Assembly: GCA_012934845.2 (NCBI GenBank) | Contig: WNNJ02002726.1 | Coordinates: 1 to 64,000 of the forward strand | Length of the DNA stretch: 64,000 nucleotides | Direction: 5' to 3' | From: Pomphorhynchus laevis | Lineage: Eukaryota > Acanthocephala > Palaeacanthocephala > Echinorhynchida > Pomphorhynchidae | The notes under the pieces: model-generated | What the model was told of the DNA's origin: nothing | Database searches by the model: none | Seen by the model: only the letters and a program-made list of their open reading frames with translations | Made by a program: the position numbers and the translations under genes | In this document: positions 11,405 through 23,998 of the stretch, piece by piece | How the letters are laid out: each line of letters begins with the position of its first letter | How positions within the stretch are numbered: position 1 is the stretch's first letter

Positions 11405-12795
11405 CTAATAAAGTTGAAATTGCTGAAGCTCTGGCTTCGAGCTTTTCTCTTTCGTGTGATGATTCTGTGAAAACTGCTATTATTTGAAGATTAGGAGCTA
11501 TTGCACAAAGGTCAACAACTTTTAAAATATATTCAAGTGAAGGGAAGACGTACTTAAGAAATCTTGATCACCATAGCTCAACATGTCCAGATGAAATTTC
11601 TCCGTACCTTCTAAAAACTCTGTCTTCATGTCTTGCTCCATTTCTTACCAAGCTCTTTCAATACAGTATTTCCAACTCATGGGCTCCTAATTCGTGGAAG
11701 TATGTAATTAGTGTCTCAATTCCCAAGAAATCGATACCGTCATCTTGATCAGACTATAGACCTATAAGCCTCACAAGTTCCATATGTAAAGTTATGGAGA
11801 TATTGATTACCCGTAGAATTTGGAATTATTTAGATGAGCACATGATGATTACAAATTCACAGCACGATTTTCGTTCCAATCGGTCGTGTCTTACTAACCG
11901 GTTGTCAGCCCGTGAATTATAGACTGTGCAACTAGCTCAGGTAAATGCGTCGACGTTATCTTTTTAGATTTTTCAAAGGCATTCGATCGAGTTCCGCACT
12001 CATGTCTAATTAATTTTTTATCTCACTATGGTGTTCCTTGTACCATCCGCAATTGGGTCCGGGAATTCCTTAGTCGACGTTTCTACAGAGTTAGAGTAGG
12101 GAACCACATTTCCACTACAAGATATGTAAATTGTGGAGTCTCTCAAGGTACTGTATTGGGTCCTCTTCTTTTTATCACATTTCTAAATGACTTATTATTA
12201 CGTATCCAAAACAATGCTTAGCCTTTGCCGATGATGTAAAACTACGGTGCACTAGAGATAGTAAACTGGATGCTAAACTGTTACATAACGACCTTAACCG
12301 CATTTATGAATGGAGTGGAGTAACACAGATGAAGTTAAATATAAGTAAATGCGTATGTATGAGGTGTGGTAGCGTTGGGATCGATCATAATTACCACATT
12401 GGATCACAGATACTTACTATTGTCGGAACAAAAGGATTTGGGTGTAATAATACACAAGACACTAAAAACACGTTTGAATACTGACTTTGCTCGCAGTAAG
12501 GCAGTTCGAGCCTTGTATTGCATCAAAAATTGCTTCTCGAGAATGAATCCTTATGTCTTTAAACTCCTTTATTGTTCTTTGGTTCTCCACATCTTGAGTA
12601 TTGCATTCAAGCTGTTTTTCCATGTACTAAAAAAGAAAAATCCGATCTTGAATCAGTGTTTCGTCGCGAGTCTCGAATTTGCTTTCATAATTCGTATTCG
12701 TATGATGACAGATTATACTTGTTATGTTTATGTCCAATGAGACGAATACTACTGTATCTTGATCTCTTGGCAATGTGGGCAGTTGTCAATTAATT
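11405..12795 (+). pseudogene. CR1-like LINE ORF2 fragment (reverse transcriptase)
   Basis: RT signatures appear in order but in shifting frames: DEISPYLLKTLSSCLAPFL, SDYRPISLTSSICKVME, VIFLDFSKAFDRVPH, GVSQGTVLGPLLF, FADDVKL. They are followed by a C-terminal region in 12366-12793 with LGVIIHKTLKTRLN and a later HLEYCIQAVFP. This LGV...LEY tail after the RT is usual in CR1-type and related LINEs. Multiple stops and frameshifts, no endonuclease and no clear 3' tail; a decayed 5'-truncated copy. It belongs to a different family from the neighbouring LINEs. Confidence 0.82.
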
Positions 12796-13130
12796 TGAAG
12801 GATATTCCATAAGTGTTATAAAGTTTATAGCTACAAAGTGTCATGAACATAGCATAACCCTCTATAGATTGCCCCTTGTATAAGTCCTCAAATAATGAGA
12901 CATTCCCGTTGTGCTATCAACATTTGAAATGCACTACCTGAGAAAACTGCGTTTGCCTCCAATTATTCACATTTCAAACTTCAAATGAGGAAGTGAATTC
13001 ATGACAGCTTGAACCATCAATCAGTGGTAAAGTACATTTTCGGCTAATTACATTCTATACTTCATTTTTTATTTTTATTTATCTATATTTTTTAATAGCA
13101 ACGGCGAATAAACTGAACAGCCATTTGCAG
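12796..13130. other. Non-coding; possibly LINE 3' flank
   Basis: Sequence after the CR1-like stop. No reading frame. It may include that element's 3' UTR, but no poly(A) or repeat end can be pinned down. Confidence 0.4.
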
Positions 13131-13279
13131 CTTTGCCGTGTAGGCAATAATAAGGATTTCGTTAACAAAAATATATACAACTGATAAAAAAAGAAACATG
13201 CATTAAAGAAAATAAGTCAAATTATAAAAAATGCCAGACACAATAATGTGTCTTCAAAAAATATCGTCACGGCATCAGG

Positions 13280-15715
13280 TCTAGTGAATCTGAGGCCTCC
13301 AGCAATCCAGCACATGCTCTCCGACTGAACCACTCGGCATCTTTCCCCACCCCCGAAGAATCCTATGGAGGCGGACAATGCTCGGTGATCGCGAAATGAG
13401 GAGCTTGAGAAACCTTAGTCTTTGCTATGAGGATGTCCTCTTGAAAACACGACTATTCCCGAGATAGGCTAACTACCCCAGAGGCGCACTTGGGTTTTCT
13501 TATTCAATGACATATGCTGAGCCCGTTTCAGGCCTCACCTAGCTCTCTTCATAATATGTTTAAGTCTATCCAGGTCAGCTTTCGTCGACTAATTCACCGT
13601 AACGATGAACCCTAAATATTTTACTCGTCTCGTAAAGATGGGGAGTGCTTGAGGCTGCAAAATTGAAGAGATTGTGCCGAGAGTGCTAGTATCTTAAGTT
13701 TCTTTTTGGTGGCAGGGGCGCCATGAAAGACGACCACCTGCGATTTGTTAAAGTTTAAAATAAGATTGGATGATGGTAACTGATTTTTTAATCTTTAAAA
13801 GAAACGGCTGATGTCCGAGATTACATCTTTGCACCTGCGTCCATAAAACAGGGCTGTGGTATCATCAGCGTTTACTACTAGATGTTGATAGCGTTTAAAC
13901 TTTTTGTAAAGTTCAATGGATGCAGCAAGATACAAGATAGGAGAGAGGGAAACCTTGAGGCCCACCTGTAATAGGGTAGAACTGACGTGCTTCAGGGTTA
14001 TTTTCAGAGATGAATCGTTTGGTATACAACAATATTTCCTCCCTGTTAACAATTCTTGATAGCAACCGAAGGGACCTAAGAGAAGAGATAACAAAATGAA
14101 TGGAGATGCGGTTAAATGCACCAGTAAAGTCAAGAAAAACAGCCACTGCAAACTGATGACTATTATCTTGACAAAACTGATGCACTTCACCTATTGCAGT
14201 ATAAACCGATCGACCTTTGACAAACTCATGCAAACTCTGCGGGATTAAATTACGCCTACTTAAATGGACGCGGGTCTAAGTGCAAGCACTTTTTCGTGGA
14301 TGGAGATGAGGGAATTTTGAATCGAGATAGGCCGCAAATCTTTAGGACATGAAATCGATTTCTTTTTTGGTATAATAACACGTCGGCTGATATTTATGCC
14401 AGCAATGTCGGATGGTGAGGCTAAAAGCATTGTGATGACGACCTTCTTTCTCAAACTGTCTGTCAAAAGCTGACAGACCCGAGTAAAGAGTGGCTCTTAA
14501 TATTTGAAGGTGTCCGGTAGTAACCCCTAGGAGTTAAGGATATCTGTAACAGATAAGTCCCTACTCCTGAAGTTACACCAAGGCGGTATTGTTTGGGGTG
14601 ATTGAGTGATACCATAGTTATGTAGGGATTGTTACTCCTCTAAAACTTTATCTAGTCCTATACTACCAATCCAACTTAATTCTCTATCCTTCCAGCAGAC
14701 AAACTTCTCTTTAATGAATATCTTCCAAAAGGAAGACTGAGAAGGGTTAAGGCGAGCAATGCTCGCTCTATCTCTACTCAGCTGGAACCTATATCTAGTG
14801 ATCCAGTATTTATTCGAGAATGTCTGTCTGGTGGAAACAGAGAAATTAGGAAGGTGTAGCATTTTGGCTAGGATCTTGAGTTTTGTAGGTGGGATTGTAT
14901 AAGCGACGTTTATAGATAGTCGAAAGCAACGCGGTAGCTTGTGATGAGAGGTAGGAATTTAATCCGGTCAAACCCTCATTATCAATTTGAGGGAAGAATT
15001 GGATAGCTGCCTGAAAGAAGGTCACTTTGATGGTATCAAAGTGGAAACTTTTCCTAAGCAAGGTATATTCCTCTATCCGCCAACGAATTAGGTCATGAGA
15101 GGTGACCTGATTATAATGCGACTGTTCAGTGCAGATGGGTATCAACAACCACATCTTATGTAACAGTAAAATGTCGAGGAGCGAATTTGTTGTTGAGCAA
15201 TGAAAGGTGGGGGCTGGTGGTTTGTGAATAAAATAGTCGTTCCTGGCTCTGCGGAATACTGAATCCAACGACCAGTTCTTTAGTTGAAATCACAAAGTAA
15301 CATGTCATAGCCACTACCCAAAATACGATCTAGGAGGTCACGGTTCTTGCAAATCTCCCCTGGACGGATGTAGATATTGGCTATACTGATGTGTTTGTTG
15401 TTTTTACAGAGTGATATAGCTAAACAAGACAGGGCTGGACGAGAGTAGTTTAACAGGAGGGATGATCTTAAGGAGCATTTAACTTGAGTTAAAAGACCTT
15501 AAGATGAAGAGTAGTGATGGGGTTATGTACGGAGTAAAGTTGGCGTATATTTGCTTAGTGATAAATCGAGTAATGTGATGGAGGAGCCGGATAGGCCGCG
15601 TCTCCTGTAGTACTATTACATCTGCATCTCTACCGGATAAAAGGCTAAGGGCAGAAACACCTTCCAAATTCTACTGAAAGATATTCAGTGAAAAAGGCTC
15701 TTCATTACTTTGCAT
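13280..15715 (-). pseudogene. LINE ORF2 (copy A): endonuclease + reverse transcriptase
   Basis: Starts at the ATG whose complement is at 15713-15715 (MQSNEEPFSLNIFQ), soon interrupted by a stop. It continues with LLSGRDADVIVLQET (endonuclease; 15667-15479), a linker (15268-14846, 14862-14632) and the RT in pieces: SCPKDLRPISIQNSL (14466-14260), FLDFTGAFNRIS (14233-13913) and VVNADDTTALF (14190-13795). The usual YADD is NADD here. At least five frame changes or stops. Aligning with copies B and C makes the domain order certain. No RNase H domain is seen. Not functional. Confidence 0.85.
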
Positions 15716-15856
15716 TGTGTTACGTTAGCTGAATTGGGATGCCTCCTCCTAGTTCGAACCAGAGGTGATATGGTCGCCATTCCCACAGTCAGCCGGACAA
15801 CTTAGAGACACTTGCCCACAAGCGCTATCTTTATCTCCCGTGGTGACCGCAAAGTT

Positions 15857-16746
15857 TCAGTTGATTTCGTCTTTCTCCGCGAGCTTGATGGGAGGGATCT
15901 GTCGATGTGAAGAAGTCAATATCTTCTTTGACTTCTTGTTCACAGTATAAGATGTGGATCTCTTTTTGGAGATATTGGACACATGAGCGAAGATTACTGG
16001 TAATTTGCAAAATGAGTTCACCAAACTTGTTATAAGTTCTTCTATTGATTTCATGGAGTCATGATGCAATGTCTTGAATAGGCTCGTGAAATCTTCTGTG
16101 TTTGAAACTGACGAGATGCTCACCATATTGAATTTATTTGAGGAATTAGATTTCGTCTCTGGGAGATAATGTCTCTTGACATATTCCTTAAAGACAGAGC
16201 ATCTCCTCGACTATGCTGGGTGTTGTTGGCAATAGTTACTACATGCTGGTTTACCCTTGCATTCTGAGGTGTGATCCTCGTCCGAAGAGCCGCAAACGCC
16301 GTAGGTCTTCTTTCTTCTGCACCCAGAGCACCAATACCCCAAGCAGTGGCAATTATTACAACGGGTGAAAGTTAAATTGTCAGAACTAACATAGGTGAAG
16401 ATCAGATTGCACCCCAAGAAGGGGTTGCAGGCCGAGAAGATTGTACCCATTGTAAGTTCAAGAACTTTTCAAGATCTTCGATGTCTTCATTGTCGAGATC
16501 GAAAATAATGTTGGTTATATTTACCGAAGCGTTGATTGGCTTGAAGGCCAATATTCCTTTGTTTGATAACTTTTCGTTTAAGTATTTTAAGTATGCTGAT
16601 GCCTGGTCAGAAGTGACAAAAGAAATCCTGTAAGAGTTATTGAATACCTTAGCCGAGTTTACAATAACTCTATCAGGATATTGATTAATGAATGATCTAA
16701 GGAACTCGTTAAAGAACGTGTTTTCTGCTATATGTATTTTGGACAT
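15857..16746 (-). pseudogene. LINE ORF1 (copy A): RNA-binding protein with CCHC knuckles
   Basis: Two overlapping frames: 16746-16402 encodes an N-terminal RRM-like region (ending PATPSWGAI) and 16450-16211 encodes a cysteine-rich region with CNNCHCLGYW..C, CGVCGSSDEDHTSEC and CSNYCQQHPA. These are knuckles of the type found in ORF1 of Jockey, I and R1-group LINEs. A further frame 16126-15857 is the likely C-terminal part. A frameshift at about 16402-16450 and a stop at 16211 break it. Confidence 0.75.
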
Positions 16747-16889
16747 AATGGTAACAAGATTTAGAAGCTTCCAAATAGGAGGAAGCTCATCAATTTCGTT
16801 AGAATGTTTAGAAACAAAAACGTTTTGCAGGAAGAAGGAAAATCGTCCGACTTACACTTTTTGCTCTTCATGTTTAATTTTATTCGAGG

Positions 16890-19630
16890 TCAATAATAAA
16901 AATGACAAAGTGAATGACAAACGTGCAATGAAAAAATAAATGATTGGAAACACAAATATCTTAATAATAAGATTTTCTTAATAGAAAAACAAAGTACATA
17001 ACATAATGTAACATAGGAAATGTTATAAATCAAAGACAACAAACAGTCAAATGTAGTCTGCAGACTAATCAATCACTTTCCGTCTTACAAACTTTCATGG
17101 CCCCAAATCCATTGGAATCTGAGCCCCCAAACCAATCCAACACGCCGTTTTTCGACTGAACAACCCAGGGTCTTTCACCCCCCCCGGAGAATCCAATCGG
17201 CGCGGACGATGCTGGGTAAACGAGAGACGAGGAGCTTAATAAACCTTAGCCTTTACTCTGGGAGACGTCCTCTTGAAAAGAAGACTAATCCCGAGATAGC
17301 CCAGGTACCCAAAAATGTACCTGGGTTTTCCCATTAAACGCCAGATACTGGGCCCGTTTCAGGGCCCATCTAGCTCTCTTCAGGATACGTTTAAGTCTAT
17401 CCAGGTCAGCTTTCGCTGACCAGTTCACCGTAACGGTGAACCCCAGGTATTTTACTCGACTCGTGAAGACAGGGAGTGGTTCATGGGCAAATATGGAGGA
17501 AAGGGCAGAGAGTGCTAATCTCTTGAGCTTTTGCTTTGTTGCAATTGTGCCATGAAAGACGACCACCTGCGATTTGGCGTAGTTTTAAATATGATTAGAA
17601 GATGGAAACTGGTCTTTAAATCTTAAAAAGAACTGGCTGATGTTAGATACTACGTCCTTGCACCTGTGTCCAGTGAACAGGGCTGTGGTGTCATCAGCGT
17701 ACACCACTAGACGGTGTTCACGTTTAAATATTTTGAATAGAATGATGGAAGCAGCAAGATATAAGATAGGAGAAAGAGGGGAGCCTTGAGGCACACCCGT
17801 AACAGGGTAGAACTGACGCGTATCAGGGTCGTCTTCATAATAAAAACGCTTAGTGTACAGCAGTATTTCCACCCTGTTCAGTATTCTCGCAGGCAACCCG
17901 AGGGACCTGAGAGAAGAGATCACGAAGGGAATGTAGATGCGGTCAAATGCAGCAGAGAAGTCCAGGAAAACGGCCACTAATAGACGATGGATATTTTCCC
18001 GACAAAACTGCTCCACCTCACCTACTGATGAATGGACCGAGCGACCTTTGACGAACCCATGAAAACCTGGAGGGATCAAATTACGCCTTAACATGTGGTC
18101 GCGAATTTTACGCGCAAGCGCTTTCTCGTAAATCGACACGAGAGAATTTTGTATCGAAATGGGACGCAGGTCTTGAGGACAAGAGCAGGATTTAACCTTA
18201 GGGATAAAAACACGTTTACTAATATTGATGCCTGCTACATCGGAAGGGGAGGCTAATAGCATTGTGACGGCCACATCTATTCTCTGATCGGCAGTCAGAA
18301 GCTGACATATTCGAGAAGAAAGTGGAGCGACGGATTTGGAGGTGCCCGGAAGTGGACCCCAGTAGTCGAGAATATCATTCACCGATAAATCCCTACTCCT
18401 GTAGTCACCCCAGGGCGGGATTGTTTGAGGTGAGTGAGTGGCTCCATAATTATGATGGGCTAGTGACTCCTCCAAAACTTTATCAAGGCCTATCTTACCT
18501 ATCCAACCCAATGCTCTATCCTTCCAACATACGAACTTCTCCTTCTTAAATACCTTCCAAAATGAAGACTGAGCCGGCTTAAGACGGGCAATACTCGCCT
18601 TATCCTTACTCAGCGGGAACCTATATCTAGTGCTCCAGTATTCAGTCGAGAGAGTTTGTCTGGCGGAAGCGGAGAGATTAGGGAGGTTTAGTAATTTGGC
18701 TAGTACCTTGAGTTTTGTTGAAGTGGGATTGAAAATGCGACCTTTATAGGTAGTCGAAAGAATCCCGGTAGCTTGCGAAAAGAGGTAGGTATTGAATTCG
18801 GTTAGACTCTCATTTCCTATTCGGGGGAAGCGTTGGATAGCCGCATGAAAGAAGGCCACTCTGATTGGATCAAAGTGAAACCTCCTTCTCAGCAGCGTGT
18901 CCTGCTCTATCCGCCAACGAATGAGGTCATGAGAGGTGGACAGCTGTTGACGCGACTGCTCCGTACAGAGGAGTTTAAGCAACCACCTCGAGTGGAGCAG
19001 TAAAATATCGAGGATTGAATTCGTTGGTGTGCAATGAAAGGAGGGGGACGGTGGTTTATGAATGAAGTAACCGTTCTAGCTCTACGTATCGATGCGTTGA
19101 TTCAACGACCAGTTCTGTCGTTGAAATCTCCTAGTATCATGTCATAGCCGCCGTCAATAATCCCATCCAGGAGTTCACGGTTCTTGTGAATCTCCCCTGG
19201 ACGAATATAGACATTGGCTAGACTGAGACGTTTACCGTTCTTAACGAGTGAAACTACCAAACAATACAGGGCTGGACAAGAGTAATTCAACAGAAGGCAA
19301 GACCTTAGGGAGCATTTAACTAAAGTCAAGTGTCCTTGAAATGATAATGAACGAGGTGGGGTGATGTACGGAGAATAGTGAAAATAAATGTGATTTGGGA
19401 TGTATCGAGTAATGTCCTGGGAGAGACGGATAGACCGCGTCTCCTGTAGGACTATAACATCTGTGTCTCTACCAGATAAAAGTCTAAAGGCATAAGCACC
19501 TCCCGAATTCCACTGAAGAATATTCAGTGAAAAAGGCTCGGGTTTACTCACCATTGTGTTAAATTAGTTGGAAGTGGGATGCCAACCTAGACAGAACTAG
19601 GTGCATGAGGGTTGCCCCCCTCTTGGTACC
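16890..19630 (-). mobile_element. I/Jockey-superfamily LINE, copy B (ORF2 only, 5'-truncated)
   Basis: On the minus strand it begins at about 19630 inside the end of ORF1 (the stretch GCCAACCTAGACAGA is shared with copy C at 29647), carries all of ORF2 and ends in a 3' UTR at about 16900-17090. It lies head to tail with copy A and touches its 5' end, so one may have inserted at the end of the other. Confidence 0.87.
17095..19554 (-). pseudogene. LINE ORF2 (copy B): endonuclease + reverse transcriptase
   Basis: The frame 19554-19102 is the endonuclease: SLNILQWNSGG, VIVLQETRS, LANVYIRPGE, MILGDFND. The frame 18982-17585 (465 residues) is linker plus RT: CPQDLRPISIQNSLVSIYEK, FHGFVKGRS, AVFLDFSAAFDRI, GVPQGSPLSPILY, VVYADDTTALF. 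The frame 17566-17285 gives the C-terminal VKYLGFTVTVNWSAKAD, and a further piece ends IPMDLGP with TGA at 17095-17097. There are about three breaks (near 19100-18985, 17585-17566 and after 17285). The RT core itself is intact, so this copy is younger than A. Confidence 0.9.
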
Positions 19631-21235
19631 TTAGAAAGGTACCAATTCTTTATATTGTATACATCTCCTTATATTCATTATATAGCTGTTGATGACGCTA
19701 GTTTAAAGAATTGGTATTACAAAGTAAACAAGACCATCGTAATCAATGGATGTCAAAAATATCATGCGAATGCAAAAGATTTCGTGATACAAAATCGATA
19801 ACATCACATAATCAAATTACCTATTTCAAATATAACAACAGCTTTGTTCCGTAAATATGTTTATGATTTCGATCGAATGAGGTCGATAAAGTAGAAGTTT
19901 GTAAATAGGACTTGGATAAGAGCTGTTGCCCGATTTATTTAAAGCAGACAGTCTTGCTATGTCAGTAATACAAACTTAGTAAATTTAAGTGTTGAAACCT
20001 TTGATCTAAGGTTTTGTTGTTTATTAAGATCGACAAATTTGATTTAGCCGACGATTACTTCATCAAATGTATCAATAAAATATAGCATTGTTTGTTGACT
20101 AACTCTTAGCGAGATGTTAGTTTATACGGCGTCACCCTAAGTAATTGTGCATATTTAAACGTATCAGTTTTTATCGTAGCTAATTGAACCAATTTTATTA
20201 AGAAATCTAATTCTGCTATGAAGATTGGTCATTTGGACATCCTACTAACTCAGTCTTTTATGTTACCAAATAGAAATAAAAGATTTACGAATAAGAATTT
20301 TTACTTGTCTTGCTTATTTGGTAAACCTCTATGCAATCATCTGACAACTACGAGATCGATCTTTTTACTGTTGTTAACGCATAATTTTCACTAGATTTCA
20401 CTATATCAAACTTTAGTTTTAATAGATTTAATACTATATTTAATAATTAATACTATATTTTATACTTTTGTTTACTTCATCATATTCAAATCTTTAAAAT
20501 GCGTCCATAATTTACACCATTTGTCTATATTATATATTTTGGCTACATATATCGGTAGTAACCTTTTTAATCTCGTGTAGTTAGCTTAACCTAAACGTTG
20601 GTTACTAAAGCAACTATATATGGTAATGAGATTAAGATTGAAGCTTTGAGATTGAAGCTCAATCTAAATTGAGCTTTGATAATTTTATAATATAGTGTTT
20701 ATTAAATCTTTTATTTTAAATTATTTTATATTTGACATCAATTTGTTGTCAATTGACATTTTACCACAATTGACAAATTTCAGTTAATGTCATCACATGA
20801 TCGAATTACACATGATAAAAAGCATACGAAAGCATTGCATACGAAAACACACAAGACTGTTTTTTACATGGTCGTGTGACTGTATTTTGTAATGACACAG
20901 CAATGCAAAATCGTGTGTAGTGCTAGATTATGAATATGGGGAACGTTAGTTTCCCGAATTTTAGAGTTTATAAAGTCACTTTAGGAAATTTATCTTCATT
21001 GATCTTCGCTATTTAAAGAATCCTTTTGTATTCTCTATTTTCGAATGTGATTTCAGATGGTATTTCAGCTGGCGCAAGTACAATGTATAAATCAATACAC
21101 AGGTAAACACTTTAAGTTATTGATAGCTTCAGTGATAGTTCATGTTATTGCAACAAAGTTTGATTATTCCTTAACTTAAATCCAGTGACTTGTGATCAAA
21201 GATCAGTGACTTTGTGATCAATGACTTGTTTCTAA
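19631..21235. other. AT-rich non-coding stretch
   Basis: About 1.6 kb without a gene, RNA or clear repeat. A small inverted repeat (AAGCTCAAT...ATTGAGCTT) lies near 20657-20678. Nothing else recognised. Confidence 0.5.
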
Positions 21236-21237
21236 AC

Positions 21238-22970
21238 TTAAATCTTTACGTTCATATAATTAACTTCTTTCATCAGTATATCATAATAAAGCTTTTTGCA
21301 TATGAAGACAAAGTTATTACTAGCTTTATCAATAGTTGTTATTATATATTTATACTTTAATTTAGTAAGTTCTTTATACATATCTTTATTAATTTTATCT
21401 TTCCTTTTATAATTGTTTGTTATTTTCATTTTATTTGTAATTTTATCAAATATATAATCTTTCCAGATGTTAATCTTAGATATATTCGAGCTTTCACTAT
21501 TAATCAGCTTACTTAAGTAAGCATTTAAGTTATTATATAACGAATTGTAAATTTTATTTTTGTCGTTGTTATTTAATTTATATTTATACCTTTTTGATAG
21601 CATTTTTCTTAGTTAATTGTTTTCAATTAATTCTAGATTATGGGTACATATATGTTCATTTATTTTATCAAAATAAAGAATTTTGCAATTGCATTCAGCT
21701 TCTATAATGTTTCTAATATTAACGATGCAAACTTGGGATGCAAACTTCTCCCTTTTTAAATTAATAATTCACCAAACTTGTTTGAAAATAAGAAATTATA
21801 AGAATATAATTTTCCTTAATTTCAAATTTTTAATTAATTCTAGATTATGGGTACATATATGTTCATTTATTTTATCAAAACTAAGACTTTTACAATTGTA
21901 TTCTGTTTCCATTATGTTTCTAATATTATCGTTACATATTGATTTTAATTCTTTATTATAATTACAAATTTTTCGTCCTAATGGTGGTAGGAGTTTATAC
22001 CTTTTTTTAGGAATATATTTTTTTACTTTTAGAATTATTTAAAAGTCTACCTATATTTATGTCATCTATACATTTATTAATGAATTTTATGGTCAGCGTA
22101 TATTTTTTCTCGTTATTTTTTAACATTTAGTGTCGGATTATAATATTTTATATTACAATTACTGTCTATTATACAACTTAACCATAATCGTTAATTAATC
22201 TTTGATTTATTAAACAAATTATATCTTTAGAAAAACTTCTTATATTTACATAAAGATCTTTCAGCCATGATAGCTTCTTAAGGAATCAGCTATATGCAAT
22301 TTTTATCAAAGCATTTGTAATATTTTAACCAAAAAATATTTTAAATCAGTTGTTGTCTTCATTTATTAAAGAAGTTTATGGTTAGCGCATATTTTCTATT
22401 GTTTTTAACATTTATTGTACGATTATAGTATTTTTCATTACAATAAACGCTGAGGAAATACTAAGTTAACCTATCCATAAAAGTTTGTTTTCAGAACTAA
22501 ATTAAAATTTCAAATCTTTTGAATTGATGAATATTCGCTTAGGCAACTGGTGTTACCGCATTATAGATATCATGCGATTTCAAAAAATTACCGCTTTTAA
22601 TTACAAATTACTATATATGTAAAAATATTTTAAATTATGATAGCTAACTGATTTTTTTATATCTAATATTTTTATTGTAATATCAAATTACAATAAATTA
22701 TAATACATTACACTTATCTTTTTTAATATTTTTACCTCTATTTTTCTTATTCCATTTATCACCATGACTTCTTGGTTTGCGTTTAACCGGATTATTATAA
22801 TATAGTTGTTTATTATGTATTATACTACTTCTGCCAATTCCTTGTACCACGTCATTCAATCCTAATGGGTGCATGGAATTAAGCGTTTTAATCCAAAAAT
22901 CTTCTTTTTCTAATAGTTTTGTTATTATTGTTATTACCATCATTGTTATAAAACAAACCATCATTGTTAT
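21238..22970 (-). mobile_element. Penelope-like element, copy 2 (N-terminal part only)
   Basis: On the minus strand, 22964-22698 encodes EKEDFWIKTLNSMHPLGLND, which fits the C-terminal half of a GIY-YIG nuclease (catalytic Glu plus W.K.L....P.GLN). Next comes a stretch with LPPLGRKICNYNKELK, then the frame 21603-21238 with YIITTIDKASNNFVFICKKL, a pre-RT block. The RT itself is missing, as the copy ends at about 21238. The same order occurs in copy 1 (26470-23564), so the nuclease lies upstream of the RT. That is the permuted order reported for the Naiad/Chlamys-type Penelope clade. The GIY-YIG half itself is not visible. Confidence 0.7.
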
Positions 22971-23563
22971 TATTTAATCTACATTTTTATCATTTTGTAC
23001 CCATTTTTATACCAAATTTCCTTAGTTTATACCCAATTTCCTTAATTCACCATATTTAATCAAATTATTATTAAATAATTATTAATAATGTGTACCGACA
23101 ATCTCCAGTCATTGGTCCATCTCCAGTCAATTTTTAGCTATTGGTCAAAAAATGACCAATAGCTAATTTGCAAATTTTATTTATAAAATTTAATTATAAA
23201 TAGATAAAAAATTAGATTGTATTAATCTAATTATTAAAGAACCTTGAACCAAGTTTCTTTTTGTAAACTATTACAGTTTGCCAAAGTATGCACCTAAACG
23301 TGACAATGGATTAATAGTAAAAGCTCAATTGTTAGGATAAAAAAATAATTGCTCATTAAAGAATACATACTTGTCATGATTTTCTAAATAAAAAATTATA
23401 TAAATTATACTTTAAGTTCCGGATACTACCTAGAGCTAGCTTCAAATTTTATTTTACTGTTTGAATAAGAAATTGATTTAATTGAGTTTAAATTCCTTAA
23501 CGAGAACTTTTTACTCTGTTAAAACTTTTAAGATAAACGTATAAACTTTTCACAATTATTTGT
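22971..23563. other. AT-rich spacer between two Penelope copies, with a perfect hairpin
   Basis: No gene seen. Positions 23134-23166 form a perfect hairpin with 14-bp arms (TTAGCTATTGGTCA) and a 5-nt A loop. Confidence 0.55.
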
Positions 23564-23990
23564 TTATCCTTTTCCGATATAAATATATTTCATATATTTA
23601 TATTGTTTAGATTTAGTTTTTACACAGTTATGAACAAATTCATATTCTATAAAGCTTAAAAACAAGTCAGCTATAATTGGGCTACTATTACCACCCATTG
23701 GAACACCTTTTACTTGTCTAAATATAGATGTCCCTACTTTTAAATAATTTTGATTTATCAAAATATTTAAGGATTCTATTAATTCAATTTTATCCATATA
23801 TTTATATTTATTTGATGGTTTAATTTTTGTTAGATAGGCGTTATAATTATTATAACATATATATGTATATCTTTTTCCGAATATAAGATTAATTAATTTT
23901 ACTAACGCTTCTTTAATATCTACTAAATCTAGATTTGTATAAAGCGTACTAAAATCGTATGTATTTATATTTTGAAAATTTATTCCTTTT
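23564..23990 (-). pseudogene. Duplicated N-terminal half of Penelope RT
   Basis: Repeats the RT from the NINTYDFSTLYTNLDLVD region to KQYKYMKY with almost no differences, then ends at about 23585 just before the YIDD catalytic block. A recent partial tandem duplication. Confidence 0.8.
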
Positions 23991-23998
23991 GTCTGTTC

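Larger units (their letters stand above)
13140..16850 (-). mobile_element. I/Jockey-superfamily LINE, copy A (nearly full length, decayed)
   Basis: On the minus strand it holds ORF1 (16746 to about 15857) followed by ORF2 (15715 to about 13280) and a 3' UTR. The same layout is seen in copy C. The ends are approximate, judged from where similarity to the other copies fades. Many breaks make it the most decayed of the long copies. The 3' end of copy B begins immediately to its right. Confidence 0.85.
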